From Eledone cirrhosa (lineage: Eukaryota; Mollusca; Cephalopoda; Octopoda; Eledonidae), in the NCBI GenBank assembly GCA_964016885.1, contig OZ024744.1, positions 65,849,735 through 65,913,734 on the forward strand: a stretch of 64,000 nucleotides of DNA, in the 5' to 3' direction. The position numbers were made by a program, and so were the translations under genes. Shown here in pieces: positions 33,314 through 46,136 of this stretch. How positions within the stretch are numbered: position 1 is the stretch's first letter; each line of letters opens with the position of its first letter. A model generated the notes under the pieces. The model saw only the letters and a list, made by a program, of their open reading frames with translations, ran no database searches and was not told the DNA's origin.

Positions 33314-33371
<58 letters not shown>

Positions 33372-33532
33372 CAATATACACAAAATATAAAATACAAAAT
33401 ACATAAATACATACATACCACATACATAGATACATATCATCATCATCATCATCATCATCATTTTACGTCCGCTTTTCCCTGCTTGCATACACACACACAC
33501 ACGCATATATAGATATCTACACACACACACAA

Positions 33533-33579
<47 letters not shown>

Positions 33580-33646
33580 CACACAGATATATATATAGAT
33601 ATATATACACACACACACATATATATATATAGAAGTACATCCACAC
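33061..33646. repeat. Mixed TA, GA, CT and CA microsatellites with SINE/LINE tail scrap
   Basis: (GA)n at 33180-33215, (CT)n at 33320-33346, TA and CA runs. 33434-33486 is a reverse-strand tail scrap, ATCATCATCATTTTACGTCC onward. Confidence 0.85.
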
Positions 33647-33809
33647 TGTAAACGTGGTTGGTGTTAGGAAGGGCATCCAGCCGTAGAAAACCCGCCAGAC
33701 AGTCCTATGCGAGCAAGACAACCAATCTTGCCTCAAGTGGGAAAACTCCCGTCCAAACCCATGCTAGCGTGGAAGATGGACGTTAAACGATGATGACGAT
33801 GATGATGAT

Positions 33810-33812
<3 letters not shown>
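33647..33812 (+). repeat. LINE-A 3' tail fragment
   Basis: CACACTGTAAACGTGGTTGG through GCTAGCGTGGAAGATGGACG to a GAT tract. The shortest well-defined LINE-A end in the window, about 165 bp. Confidence 0.85.
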
Positions 33813-33852
<40 letters not shown>

Positions 33853-33927
33853 GGTCATTTATTAGTGTTTTGTGTAATGTATACTGATGTAATATGAATT
33901 ATTGTTGGTACATTATATTTGAAAAAA

Positions 33928-34131
33928 TATTGGTAGATTCGCAATATCCGTAGAGGGTCGACTGCCATGCTTTGCAGCATAGAGTTACGGCCCTTTACGA
34001 TACGACTTCAAATCCTGCCGAGGTTAGCTTTGCCTTTCATCCTAACGGTGGGGGGGGGGGGGTCGATGAAATAAAGTACCAGTAATACACTAGGGATAAT
34101 TGCTGGCCTTGTGCCAAAAGTAGAAACAATT
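33928..34131 (+). repeat. SINE-A, complete
   Basis: Head ATCCGTAGAGGGTCG, body and tail all present. A G13 run near 34045 disrupts the CCTTACGGGGTCGATAAA segment. Confidence 0.9.
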
Positions 34132-34336
34132 ATGTTTGAAAAAAGAAGGGGTGGTGGTGGGGGTGTGTTGGGGTGCATGTGTGGGGTGGGGTGACTGCTG
34201 CTACCCTAAGTTTCTACCTCAGTTGCAATGGATTTTAAAGTGCAAAAGACAAACAAACAAACAAACAACAACGATACACGTAGGAGACCCCAAAACTTTA
34301 AAACAATGTTGACAGTATATATTGATACACATTCAT

Positions 34337-34745
34337 GCATCCACACACATACACATAACGCTTATATACCACTCATGCATACACACATATTCATATACAT
34401 ACACATGCATCCACACACATACACATAACGCTTATATACCACTCATGCATACACACACATTCATATACATACACATGCATCCACACACATACACATAACG
34501 CTTATATACCACTCATGCATACACACACATTCATATACATACACATGCATCCACACACATACGCATAACGCTTATATACCACTCATGCATACACACACAT
34601 TCATATACATACACATGCATCCACACACATACACATAACGCTTATATACCACTCATGCATACACACACATTCATATACATACACATGCATCCACACACAT
34701 ACACATAACGCTTATATACCACTCACACATACACACATTCATATA
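34337..34745. repeat. 70-bp tandem repeat, about 6 units
   Basis: Unit of 70 bp marked by ACACATAACGCTTATATACC at 34351, 34421, 34491, 34561, 34631 and 34701, the remainder CA/TA-rich. Confidence 0.93.
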
Positions 34746-35440
34746 CATACACATGCATCCACACACATACACATAACTCATATACACACACATGCGCACT
34801 CACACATACACACACATTCATATACATACACATGCGCACTCACACATACACACATTTATATACATACACATACACACATACACACATTTATATACATACA
34901 CATGCGCACTCACACATACACACATTTATATACATACACATACACACATTCATATACACACACATGCGCACTCACACATACACACATTCATATACATACA
35001 CATGCATCCACACACATACACATAACTCATATACACACACACATGCGCACTCACATATACACACATTCATATACACACACATGCGCACTCACATATACAC
35101 ACATTCATATACACACACATGCGCACTCACACATACACACATTCATATACATACACATGCGCACTCACACATACACACATTCATATACATACACATGCAT
35201 CCACACACATACACATAACTCATATACACACACACATGCGCACTCACACATACACACATTCATATACACACACATGCGCACTCACATACACGCATTCTTA
35301 TACACACACATGCATACACATACACATGTGTGCTCACACATACACACATTCATATACACACATGCACACATTCATATACATACATATGCATCCACACACA
35401 CATACACACACACAATGCATACATAATGTAAACATACACA
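34746..35440. repeat. CA-rich complex tandem repeat
   Basis: Degenerate derivative of the preceding array: CATGCGCACTCACACATACA and ATTCATATACATACACATGC alternate without the TTATATACC block. Confidence 0.88.
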
Positions 35441-35554
35441 CACGAGTTTCAATAACATGTATATTTAGTTGTTTAAACACAAGGCACACACACTCACACA
35501 CACACACACATGCGCACATACACACAACACACACATATTCACATACATACACTC

Positions 35555-35815
35555 ACGTGTGTGTGTGTGTGTCTGTGTATGCCTATGTGAGTGTTTGTGT
35601 CCGTGAGAGTTTCCAGGTACGTATGCGTGTGCCTACATTTATATGTGTTTGTGTAAGTGTGTGCGTGTGTCTGTGCTTACGTGTGCATGTATGTGTGTGT
35701 GTGTGTGTGCCTGCGTTTGAAAGCGGGTGTGTGTGTCAACGTGTGAGTGTGTGTTGTGGGTGTGTGAGTGTGTGAGCGTATGTTTGTCGACATGTGAGTG
35801 TGAGGTTGTGAGTGT

Positions 35816-35891
<76 letters not shown>

Positions 35892-35982
35892 ACACGTCTA
35901 TATTATATGTGTATGTGTGTGCCTGCATGTGTGTGTTTTTGCATATATATATATACATATACATTCATATATCTGTATCTAC

Positions 35983-36033
<51 letters not shown>

Positions 36034-36115
36034 GTGTATGTGTTAGTATGTATGTGTTTGTATATGTGTTTCTATATTATATGTGTATGTGTGTGCATGC
36101 ATGTGTGTGTGTTTT

Positions 36116-36150
<35 letters not shown>

Positions 36151-36235
36151 TCACATACATATATATATATAAACATATGTGTGTGTGTGTTGTGTATGTG
36201 TTAGTATGTATGTGTATGTGTTTGTATATGTGTAA
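35555..36235. repeat. GT-rich microsatellite
   Basis: Long (GT)n at 35815-35890 and 35985-36032, flanked by GTATGT- and TA-rich stretches duplicated at about 35890-36060 and 36065-36230. Confidence 0.92.
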
Positions 36236-36449
36236 ATCAAACTAGATAAACACACACATGCATACAGCACCAGCTTGTCTTGGCACATGATTACCGTATG
36301 TGTGTTTGAGAAGGACTGCCTGAAACCTAACGAGAGCTGGTTAGATAAAGTTAATAGGTTTTTATTTTCTTTTATATACATGCAAGCTTTTTAAACATTC
36401 ATGTTTTGTGACGTACATAACTTAACACACTGCATACATAAATATACAT

Positions 36450-36491
36450 ACATACTTAAATATGATATATATATATATACATACTTAAATA

Positions 36492-36537
<46 letters not shown>

Positions 36538-36634
36538 ATATATATTTATATATACTTATACATACATACACATATATATATATATATCATCATCATCATC
36601 ATCATCGTTTAACGTCTATCTTCCACGCTAGCAT

Positions 36635-36701
<67 letters not shown>

Positions 36702-36738
36702 CACATATTTACATATACACACATATAAATATATAATC

Positions 36739-36810
<72 letters not shown>

Positions 36811-36955
36811 GTAGCTAGATAGATATATATGTACATGTATATGTATATATACATATATTTGCAGATGAATATATATATAGTTGCATATATATATATATGT
36901 ATATATATATACACACACACGCACACACACACACTCAGATATATATATATTCATA
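36450..36955. repeat. (TA)n with LINE-A tail scrap
   Basis: TA-rich throughout. 36587-36641 (minus) is a LINE-A tail end only: ATCATCATCATCGTTTAACG then CTTCCACGCTAGCATGGG. Confidence 0.88.
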
Positions 36956-37740
36956 ACAATACAGATATGTATAAATGCTCTTTCAGTTAGGTAATGTTGT
37001 TTTTTAACCTTAGCGTTATTGAGAGCAGATTGCTGATCTTTTTGTTTCCTCTCTGGTGATATTTTCTTCTTCTTTATGTAATTAGATTTTGATATTTATC
37101 ATTAAAATATGCTTCAGTTAGGAATCAGTTAGGAAGAATCATGGAATCATGTCCTTGTTACAAAGCAAATTCTATAACAGTTAACTGTATTCCTATTGCG
37201 TATGTCTTTTTTCTTTCTACTGAACGCGATGCATTGTTCATTAGTGTCAATCTCTTGCAGTGTTTTTATATCGTTTAAGCAACAACAGATAACAGCATTC
37301 GTTCTCCAGAGTTTATTATTAGACAAACCTGGCCTTGTGCCTAAAGTAGAAACAATTATTAGACAAACCTGTCTTGCTAATAAATAAGTCATTATTTATA
37401 TAGCCTTCCTGAAGATATTGAAATTCCTAAGTCAAGTCACATTTATTTGGCAGGTGATTGACTTTGGAAGACAATCTAGTGATAGATTACGGTATCTGTG
37501 ACCATGAGGCAGATGTAGAGTAAAGAGGACTTGGATAATGTAATATGTTTTATTACAAAATACTAATAAAGTGAAAGTAAAACAGATTTCATATATACAA
37601 TCAAACAAGTTGAGTATATAAGGTCCCTTTTCTTTCTGTCTCAAGGGGTCTATATGCCCAACTTGCTCAACTATTTTCCATATTAAAAAAAAAAAGAAAG
37701 GAAAAAAAAACTGTGTTGAAGCAGCTTACTTCAAGCTAAC
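36956..37740. other. Mostly unassigned sequence around a short SINE insertion
   Basis: AT-rich, no exon recognised. The only feature is the short SINE-A tail insertion at 37331-37354 (listed separately). Confidence 0.55.
37315..37370 (+). repeat. 24-bp SINE-A tail insertion with 16-bp target-site duplication
   Basis: ATTATTAGACAAACCT at 37315-37330 and 37355-37370 flank GGCCTTGTGCCTAAAGTAGA plus AACA, the last 24 bp of SINE-A. Confidence 0.88.
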
Positions 37741-37747
37741 AAATATT

Positions 37748-37785
<38 letters not shown>

Positions 37786-37845
37786 TGTCACATATATAAG
37801 TATACATATGTGTACACACCTTTTATATGTATGTGTGTACGTGTG

Positions 37846-38869
37846 TCATCATCATCATCATCATCATCGTTTAACGTCCATGTTCCACGCTTGCATGGGT
37901 TTGGACGGGTGTTTTCCCACTTGAGGCAAGAGTGGTTGTCTTGCTCGCATAGGACTGTCTGGCTGGTTTTCTACGGCTGGATGCCCAACCACATTTACAG
38001 TGTGGAACTGGGAGGTTTTTACCGTGTTACCTACACGGCCACTTTACAGCGTGGACTGTGTTTTTTTTGTCGTGACACCTACACGACCTCATTTGTTTCG
38101 GCCTGGATGTTGTGGTACCAACATAACTTTACATAGGAGGGGGTGGTGTGGATGGGGTGGGGGTGGTGGGACGGGGGTGTATTTTGTTAGAGATGCCTAC
38201 TGACTGTAGTAGGTTTACTTTGTATTTTGGCAAGGCGGGTCTTCTCTATTACTAAGTACTGCCAAAGATCTCGGTCCAGTGACATTGTCTTGGAGAGATG
38301 TAAGTGTCTGAGGTCGGAATTTATCAGGTCGTCCCAGGTTTTTCTGGGTCTGCCTACTCCGTGGCTACCGTCTATTTTTATTGCCCTGCACTTTTTTATA
38401 CAGCAGTCGTCTTTCATGCGCATCACGTGACCATACCAACGAAGTCTTCTCTCGAGTAAACAACATCTGATCCCTCTTATTTCTAATTTTTCTCTTAGTT
38501 CGTTTATGCTTTGCCGTTCACGTATATTACTATTACACATCCAGCGGAGCATGCAAGCTTCGTTCCTCTCTAGTCTGCGTATATCCTCTGCACACAATGC
38601 CTAGGTCTCACTGCCATGCAATATTGCTGTTCGTATGCAGGCATCATACAACCTGCCTTTCATTTTTAGGGAGAACCCTTTAGCAGCTAATAGTGGTATA
38701 AGCTCTCTGAACTTTTTCCATCCAGTTCTGACTCTAGCTACTGTACTTTCAGAGCACCCTCCCCCACTGCTGATTTTGTCACCCAGGTAACGGAAGCTGT
38801 CCACTATTTCTATAGAACCCTCTGCGCAATTGAAAGAGCTAGTATTTTTTGGGCACTTGCTGCATGTAT
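37846..38869 (-). pseudogene. LINE-A 3' end, about 1 kb
   Basis: GAT tail complement at the left, 3' UTR with GGATGTTGTGGTACCAACAT, then minus-strand coding. IEIVDSFRYLGDKISSGGGC, LIPLLAAKGFSLKMKGRLYD, CAEDIRRLERNEACMLRWMC, RRLRWYGHVMRMKDDCC and GRPRKTWDDLINSDLRHLHL. A stop interrupts GSET*ALCAED. It is truncated just after the finger, at a (TA)n tract. Confidence 0.9.
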
Positions 38870-39188
38870 ATATGTATATATACTTATATATATATATATA
38901 TATACATATGTATATATATACACATACATACACATATGTTTGTGTATGTTTTCCATACTGCCAACTATATGAGTATACATGTGTACACACCTTATATATG
39001 TGTGTGTATGTGTGTATATGTATATATGAATATATGTATATATACATATATGTATATATACATATGTATATATACATATATCCACACATATGTTTGTGTA
39101 TGTTTTCCATACTGCCAGCTATAAACACACACACACACTCAAACTATATATGCATGAATATATATATATATATATATATATACATACA
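38870..39188. repeat. TA/TATG-rich with internal duplication
   Basis: TA-rich. A block GTTTGTGTATGTTTTCCATA with CTGCCA occurs at 38938 and 39092, so a segment of about 150 bp is duplicated. Confidence 0.8.
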
Positions 39189-39560
39189 ATATATTAATAA
39201 ATGGAAACTATATTTATAAAACAATATTTATGTTATTATATATATTTCAAGGGCAACCAAGGCAAATTATGGTGCGCTTTCATCAGATAAAATACAGATT
39301 TGTTTTATAAATAAATATTGACATTTCCAGGTATGTCAATATTTATTTATAAAACATATCGGTATTTTATCTGATGAAAGCGCACCATAATTTGCCTTGG
39401 TTGCCCTTGAAATATATATAATAAAATAAATATTGTTTTATAAATATAGTTTCCATTTATTAATATATTGTGTATTTACTCCACTAAACTGTTGAGTGCT
39501 TTATATCAGTTATAAACATTTTTAGGCTTGTTGAATCCCAACAAATTAAATATAACCTCT
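39189..39560. repeat. Foldback family F2, copy 1
   Basis: Inverted repeat with arms of about 130 bp (39189-39325 and 39338-39473) around a short loop near 39330. Arms contain AAATGGAAACTATATTTATA, TTCAAGGGCAACCAAGG and GCGCTTTCATCAGATAAAAT. A right extension (CTGTTGAGTGCTTTATATCA) matches the left extension of the 50.1-kb copy. Both arms carry a hammerhead-like core (39371-39412 plus; 39286-39245 minus). Confidence 0.88.
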
Positions 39561-39578
39561 GCATATATATATATATAT

Positions 39579-39846
39579 ATCATCATTTCATTTTACGTCC
39601 ACTTTTTCCCTGCTTGCAAGGGTGGGACGGGAACTGATGCTGGCTTGATTTCTACAGCTGGATGCCCTTCTTAACACCAACCTCATTTACAGTGAGTGCT
39701 GGGTGCTTTTTTGCCATGGCACCTCCACGACCACAGCTGAGTAAACTGGAGCAATGTGAAATAAAGTGTCTTGCTCAAGGAAACAACACATCACCCGGTC
39801 TTTCGATGGCAAGGCCAATGCTCTAACCACTAAGCCATGTGCCTCC

Positions 39847-39847
<1 letters not shown>
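39579..39847 (-). repeat. SINE-B with internal deletion
   Basis: Complete ends, but the segment between CACCTCCACGACCAC and AGCTGAGTAAACTGG is missing, and so is part of the B-box region. Confidence 0.88.
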
Positions 39848-39895
<48 letters not shown>

Positions 39896-40149
39896 TTTTA
39901 TTTTTATTTATTTCAGAATATCTTCATATTCATTTGCTAAAAATGATTTCTTAAAAAACCCCCCCCAAAAAACAAAACAACCTGTCATTTCAATGTAGTT
40001 TATTACACCAGCCACACTTGTTATATTTACCATATATATTCTGTCAAAGAATCCCTATGATAATATCTATACTTTGCTGTCTTTTACATATAGAAGATTA
40101 CTAAGTTTAATAATGGTCTTACTGGTTTCGACTAGTTACATATCATCCA
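39848..40149. other. TA repeat and unassigned AT-rich sequence
   Basis: (TA)n at 39850-39890, then AT-rich sequence with no recognised feature. Confidence 0.55.
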
Positions 40150-40671
40150 CCACCATCATACATCATACATCATCGTATTCATCATCATCATCATCATCAT
40201 CAACATCGTCAATGTCATCGTCGTCTTCATCATCATCATCATCATCATCACCATCATCATCATCACCATCATCTTCATCATCATCACCATATCATGATGA
40301 TGATGATCATCATCATCAATCATCACCATCACCACCATCATCACCATCATCACAATCATCATCATCATCATCATCATTAATCATCACCACCATCATCATC
40401 ATATTTGTCATCATCATCATCAATCATCACCACCATCATCATATTTGTCATCATCATCATCATCATCATCACCACCACCATCACCATCACCATCGTCGTC
40501 ATCACCATCACCATCACCATCACCATCGTCGTCATCATCATCATCACCATCATGATTATCATGATTATCATCATTATAATCATCATTATAATCATCATCA
40601 CCGCCACCACCATCATCACAATCACCATCATCATTATCATATTTGTCATCATCATCATTGTCATCATCATC
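40150..40671. repeat. ATC trinucleotide repeat
   Basis: (ATC)n with ACC, GTC and TGT variants for about 500 bp. Ser- and His-rich frames are artefacts. Confidence 0.95.
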
Positions 40672-40868
40672 AAACGTCCAGTATGTTCATCAGATAAATA
40701 TTTATCTGATGAACATACTGGACGTTTCTGTTAAGATCGTCTAGTTTCCTGAAACCTTAGGTAATGGATATAATTATATTGTGTTGTTTATTATGTAATT
40801 AAATAGCTCTGTACAATATATAGAGCACTCTTCTTTCCTTTACCTTTTCTACAGAAATACATAACACA
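40672..40868. repeat. Foldback family F3, copy 2, with a perfect 56-bp palindrome
   Basis: 40672-40727 is a perfect palindrome with 28-bp arms and no loop, beginning AAACGTCCAGTATGTTCATC. F3 sequence continues: GAAACCTTAGGTAATGG, TTATATTGTGTTGTTTATTA, TAAATAGCTCTGTA and GAGCACTCTTCTTTCCTTTA. Confidence 0.9.
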
Positions 40869-41216
40869 CCCCGACTACTCCATCCTCCCACTTCCACTCA
40901 CACCACCCTTTCTCTGTAAAGTTATGTTTGTACCACAACGTCCAGTCCAAACTAAAGAGGTTGTGTAGGTGTCATGACAAAAAAAAAATCACCCCATCCA
41001 CACTGTAAAGTGGTTGTGTAGGAGACACGGTAAAAAGGCTCCCAGTCCACACTGTAAATGTGGTTGGTGTTAGGAAGGGCATCCAGCTGTAGAAAACCCG
41101 CCAGATACAGTCCTATACAAGCGAGACATGGTTACCCGACCAATCAAGTGGGACAATTCCCGTCTAACTCATGTTAGCGTGGAAGATAGACGTTAAACGA
41201 TGATGATGATGATGAT
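40869..41216 (+). repeat. LINE-A 3' UTR and tail
   Basis: Complement of the LINE-A 3' UTR, through GGTTGGTGTTAGGAAGGGCA to GTTAGCGTGGAAGATAGACG and (GAT)n. It contains two internal copies of the CACTGTAAA block. Confidence 0.82.
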
Positions 41217-41228
41217 GTATGTATATAT

Positions 41229-41346
41229 GCTAGCGTGGAAGAACGAAGGTAAAACGGTGATGATGATAATGATATATATATACACAACCTTATTAGCAGG
41301 GAAAACTGCTGTTAAATTATGATGATGATGATGATGATGATGATGA
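41229..41346 (+). repeat. Two short LINE/SINE tail scraps
   Basis: TAGCGTGGAAGAACGAAGGT at 41229 and TTAGCAGGGAAAACTGCTGT at 41289, each followed by GAT repeats. Only the last 30-50 bp of tails. Confidence 0.7.
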
Positions 41347-41464
41347 CTCATACACACACACTTACACAGAATATTAAGAATCACGTGGCAATGGCAAGAT
41401 GGTGTAACCAACAAGAGGAGAGTAAGAGGAATGGTTAATATAACAGAAATTGATAACTTTATAT

Positions 41465-44145
41465 GATCAATACAATAGAGATGAATGGAATACTCCTGTA
41501 GATGACAATGGAATACTCCTGTAGATGAGAATGGAATACTCCTGTAGATGACAATGAAATATACTCCTGTAGATGACAATGGAATACTCCTGTAGATGAC
41601 AATGGAATACTCCTGTAGATGAGAATGGAATACTCCTGTAGATGACAATGAAATATACTCCTGTAGATGAGAATGGAATACTCCTGTAGATGAGAATGGA
41701 ATATACTCCTGTAGATGACAATGGAATACTCCTGTAGATGACAATGGAATACTCCTGTAGATGAGAATGGAATACTCCTGTAGATGACAATGGAATATTC
41801 CTCTAGATGAGAATGGAATACTCCTGTAGATGACAATGAAATATACTCCTGTAGATGACAATGGAATACTCCTGTAGATGAGAATGGAATATACTCCTGT
41901 AGATGACAATGGAATACTCCTGTAGATGAGAATGGAATACTCCTGTAGATGACAATGAAATACTCCTGTAGATGAGAATGGAATACTCCTGTAGATGAGA
42001 ATGGAATACTCCTGTAGATGAGAATGGAATACTCCTGTAGATGACAATGGAATACTCCTGTAGATGAGAATGGAATACTCCTGTAGATGACAATGGAATA
42101 CTCCTGTAGATGAGAATGGAATACTCCTGTAGATGACAATGGAATACTCCTCTAGATGAGAATGGAATACTCCTGTAGATGAGAATGGAATACTCCTGTA
42201 GATGAGAATGGAATACTCCTGTAGATGAGAATGGAATACTCCTGTAGATGAGAATGGAATACTCCTGTAGATGACAATGGAATACTCCTGTAGATGACAA
42301 TGGAATACTCCTGTAGAGGAGAATGGAATACTCCTGTAGATGACAATGGAATACTCCTGTAGATGACAATGGAATACTCCTGTAGAGGACAATGGAATAC
42401 TCCTGTAGATGACAATGGAATACTCCTGTAGATGACAATGGAATACTCCTGTAGAGGAGAATGGAATACTCCTGTAGATGACAATGAAATATACTCCTGT
42501 AGATGAGAATGGAATACTCCTGTAGATGACAATGGAATACTCCTGTAGATGAGAATGGAATACTCCTGTAGATGAGAATGGAATACTCCTGTAGATGAGA
42601 ATGGAATACTCCTGTAGATGAGAATGGAATACTCCTGTAGATGACAATGGAATACTCCTGTAGCTGAGAATGGAATACTCCTGTAGATGACAATGGAATA
42701 CTCCTGTAGATGACAATGAAATATACTCCTGTAGATGACAATGGAATACTCCTGTAGATGAGAATGGAATATTCCTGTAGATGACAATGAAATATACTCC
42801 TGTAGATGACAATGGAATATTCCTGTAGATGACAATGGAATACTCCTGTAGATGACAATGAAATATACTCCTGTAGATGACAATGGAATACTCCTCTAGA
42901 TGACAATGGAATACTCCTGTAGATGGCAATGGAATACTCCTGTAGATGAGAATGGAATACTCCTCTAGATGACAATGGAATACTCCTCTAGATGACAATG
43001 GAATACTCCTGTAGATGATAATGGAATACTCCTGTAGATGACAATGAAATATACTCCTGTAGATGACAATGGAATACTCCTGTAGATGACAATGGAATAT
43101 TCCTGTAGATGACAATGAAATATTCCTCTAGATGACAATGGAATACTCCTGTAGATGATAATGGAATACTCCTGTAGATGACAATGAAATATACTCCTGT
43201 AGATGACAATGGAATACTCCTGTAGATGACAATGGAATATACTCCTGTAGATGACAATGGAATACTCCTGTAGATGACAATGGAATATTCCTGTAGATGA
43301 CAATGAAATATACTCCTGTAGATGACAATGGAATACTCCTGTAGATGACAATGGAATATTCCTGTAGATGACAATGGAATATTCCTCTAGATGACAATGG
43401 AATACTCCTGTAGATGACAATGGAATACTCCTGTAGATGAGAATGGAATATTCCTCTAGATGACAATGGAATACTCCTGTAGATGACAATGAAATATACT
43501 CCTGTAGATGACAATGGAATACTCCTGTAGATGACAATGGAATATTCCTGTAGATGACAATGGAATATTCCTCTAGATGACAATGGAATACTCCTGTAGA
43601 TGACAATGGAATATTCCTGTAGATGACAATGAAATATACTCCTGTAGATGACAATGGAATACTCCTGTAGATGACAATGGAATACTCCTGTAGATGAGAA
43701 TGGAATATTCCTCTAGATGACAATGGAATACTCCTGTAGATGACAATGAAATATACTCCTGTAGATGACAATGGAATACTCCTGTAGATGACAATGGAAT
43801 ATTCCTGTAGATGACAATGGAATATTCCTCTAGATGACAATGGAATACTCCTGTAGATGACAATGGAATATTCCTGTAGATGACAATGAAATATACTCCT
43901 GTAGATGACAATGGAATACTCCTGTAGATGACAATGGAATATTCCTGTAGATGACAATGGAATATTCCTCTAGATGACAATGGAATACTCCTGTAGATGA
44001 CAATGAAATATACTCCTGTAGATGACAATGGAATACTCATGTAGATGACAATGGAATATTCCTGTAGATGACAATGGAATATTCCTCTAGATGACAATGG
44101 AATACTCCTGTAGATGACAATGGAATATTCCTCTAGATGACAATG
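41465..44145. repeat. 23-bp satellite with 25-bp variants, about 115 units
   Basis: Unit core TACTCCTGTAGATGACAATG plus GAA (23 bp). Longer units read GAAATATACTCC (25 bp). Variants: GAGAATGG, TATTCCTG, CCTCTAG, CCTGTAGAGGA. In the right third, CCTCTAG units recur at 43452, 43569, 43709, 43826, 43966 and 44083. The spacings alternate 117 and 140 bp, giving a 257-bp higher-order repeat. Frames of up to 640 codons exist only because the unit lacks stops on the minus strand. Confidence 0.96.
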
Positions 44146-44227
44146 AAGCTTGTTTGAAAGCCGAAAAAGAAAAGGTAAATTGTGAGAAAGATTGCTAACA
44201 GTTAATATTTTAATATACAGTTAACCA

Positions 44228-44930
44228 TCATCATCATCATCACCACTGTTTGACATCGATTTTTCCACACTAGCATGGGTTAGACGAGTTATCCTGTTCT
44301 GGGCAATGTCAGGTCAAGTGACAATACCTTGCTTATACAGAATTGATTTGGGCTAGGTTTTACAGCTGGATGCCCTTCCTAGCACCAACCATATTTACAG
44401 TGTGGACTGGGTGCTTTTTACCATGGCGCCCACACGACCACTTTACAGTGAGTATTGGGTGTTTTTTGTCGTGGCACCTACATGACCACTTTACAGAGTG
44501 CGCTAGGTGCTTTTTGTTGTGACACCTACATGACCACTTTACAGTGTGGACTGCATGCTTTTTGTTGTGACCACTGTTGTATAAATCTGGTTTTGTATAA
44601 TTCTCAATCTAATTTTTTTGTAGTAAGTTCATATTTTGTGTCAAACACAACATGTACATACATAGTAAATGATAGTTTAAAGACTTTAAACATGCATACA
44701 TTATTAAAAATAACCAATCCATCCTGTAAAGAGGTGTCGGTGACATGATAAAAAGCAACCAGTCTACACTGTAACATAGTTGGTGGCCTTAGGAAGGGCT
44801 TCCAGCTGTAGAAACCAAATCAAAATACAGATCCTTTTGAGCCTGACGTGGTCTTCAAACCCGAATGGTCTCATAATGTTACAACCTGTCTAATCCATGA
44901 AAGTGTGGAAAAATAGATGTTAAAAATAGC
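44228..44930. repeat. LINE/SINE tail-like repeats in inverted orientation
   Basis: 44228-44575 is a reverse-strand tail with GAT complement, GGATGCCCTTCCTAGCACCA and four CACTTTACAG blocks spaced about 48-50 bp. 44717-44930 is a plus-strand tail, AGGAAGGGCTTCCAGCTGTA to AAAATAGATGTTAAAA. The sequence between is unassigned. Confidence 0.75.
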
Positions 44931-45050
44931 CATTACAAATACTTCTCAGGCTTAGAGAATATCGAATACTGGGTCAAGGTGAATACCTCAAAGATTTGGG
45001 CAGTTCTAAAACTTCTCCCTCCTATCCCTGCCCAAAGCATTGCTATTGAT

Positions 45051-45281
45051 TTAACTCTTTAACATTCAAACTGGCTGTATTTGGCTTGAACTCTCTCTCG
45101 CCTCTTTCTGTTCAAACCAGCTGTAAGTAGCCACTCATACTGATGTTAAGGTATTGTTCTCAAAATAAATAACATCAAAATCTCATAGATTCAATATTAT
45201 GTGAGATAAAAATGTGAAGTAAAGCTTTTACTGTGAAAATATAATAGGAAATATAGAGTAATGTAAATGGTAAAGGGTTAA
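45051..45281. mobile_element. TTAA-flanked MITE, piggyBac-like, copy 2
   Basis: Bounded by TTAA at 45051-45054 and 45278-45281, inverse orientation to copy 1. Interior TTCTGTTCAAACCAGCTGTA and AAAATATAATAGGAAATATA. It lacks the Helitron found in copy 3, so it supplies the empty site. Confidence 0.75.
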
Positions 45282-45344
45282 GAAGCATTGGAAAAAATTG
45301 AAATTTGAAATAAGAGTGTCTTTGTCTGCTTTTCACCATCACCA

Positions 45345-45472
45345 TCAGGGGTACCTTGTTTGACAGATTCCTATGAGCCTGACATGAGTCTTCAGAACTG
45401 TCTTGTCTCATAACGTAACAACTTGTCTAAACCAAGCAAGCATGGAAAAGGGAAGTTAGATGATGATGATGA
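45345..45472 (+). repeat. Diverged LINE/SINE tail
   Basis: GAGCCTGACATGAGTCTTCA and CAAGCATGGAAAAGGGAAGT ending in GAT repeats. Similar to 44820-44930. Confidence 0.65.
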
Positions 45473-45534
45473 TTATTTGTAGTGATAGATTATTATAATT
45501 ACTAGACAAGGGCAACATCTTCTCCCTCTTTCTG

Positions 45535-46060
45535 TCACGCACACACACACACATACACACATACTCACTGTCTCTTTAAACAAATGGAATTCCTTTTCTC
45601 TCTCTCTATCTATGTACATATCTCTCACTTGACACTCCCCCTCTCTCTATATAGATGAGGATGAAGCCATAACTTTCTGTCACCTTGAAAACACACATCG
45701 TTCCCTTTTCTCTCTCTCTCTCTATCTATGTACATCTCTCTTGCTTGGCGCTGCCCCTCTCTATATAAAGTGAGCGTGTCTGACAGAGGGGCTGGATAAA
45801 TGGACGGACAGACAGACAGTGCTCTTATTATAATATAGATTATCATTTCCATTTCAAATTTCAAACCCTGATGAGTAAGAACAATATGTCTGGATGTGGG
45901 TAAAGGAAGTTGAGATGACTTAACAGGGATGATACAAAACTGTTCCACCATTCTTATCATCATCACTGTTTTATGTCAACTCTTCCATGCTTGCCTAGGT
46001 TGGATGGATACTCTCCAGCTCAACCCTCAACCTCCCTCTTCTCGCATGTCTGGTGGAAAT
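45535..46060. repeat. CT-rich duplicated segment and a tail scrap
   Basis: Two diverged units of about 125 bp with CTCTATCTATGTACATCTCT at about 45604 and 45722. 45957-46060 (minus) is a diverged GAT-ended tail with TGTTTTATGTCAACTCTTCC. Confidence 0.65.
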
Positions 46061-46136
46061 TCATTGAAGTGTTATGACATCACATTTGTATGAAAGAATG
46101 AAAGAATAAAGAAATATAAAAGCACACACACATATA

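Noticed and set aside
40074..40697. Ser/His-rich frame of 207 codons
   Set aside because: Translation of the ATC trinucleotide repeat.
41193..43957. 640- and 330-codon frames on the minus strand (repeating STGVFHCHLQEYS)
   Set aside because: A 23-bp unit without stops on one strand is open in all three phases, so overlapping long frames are expected by construction.
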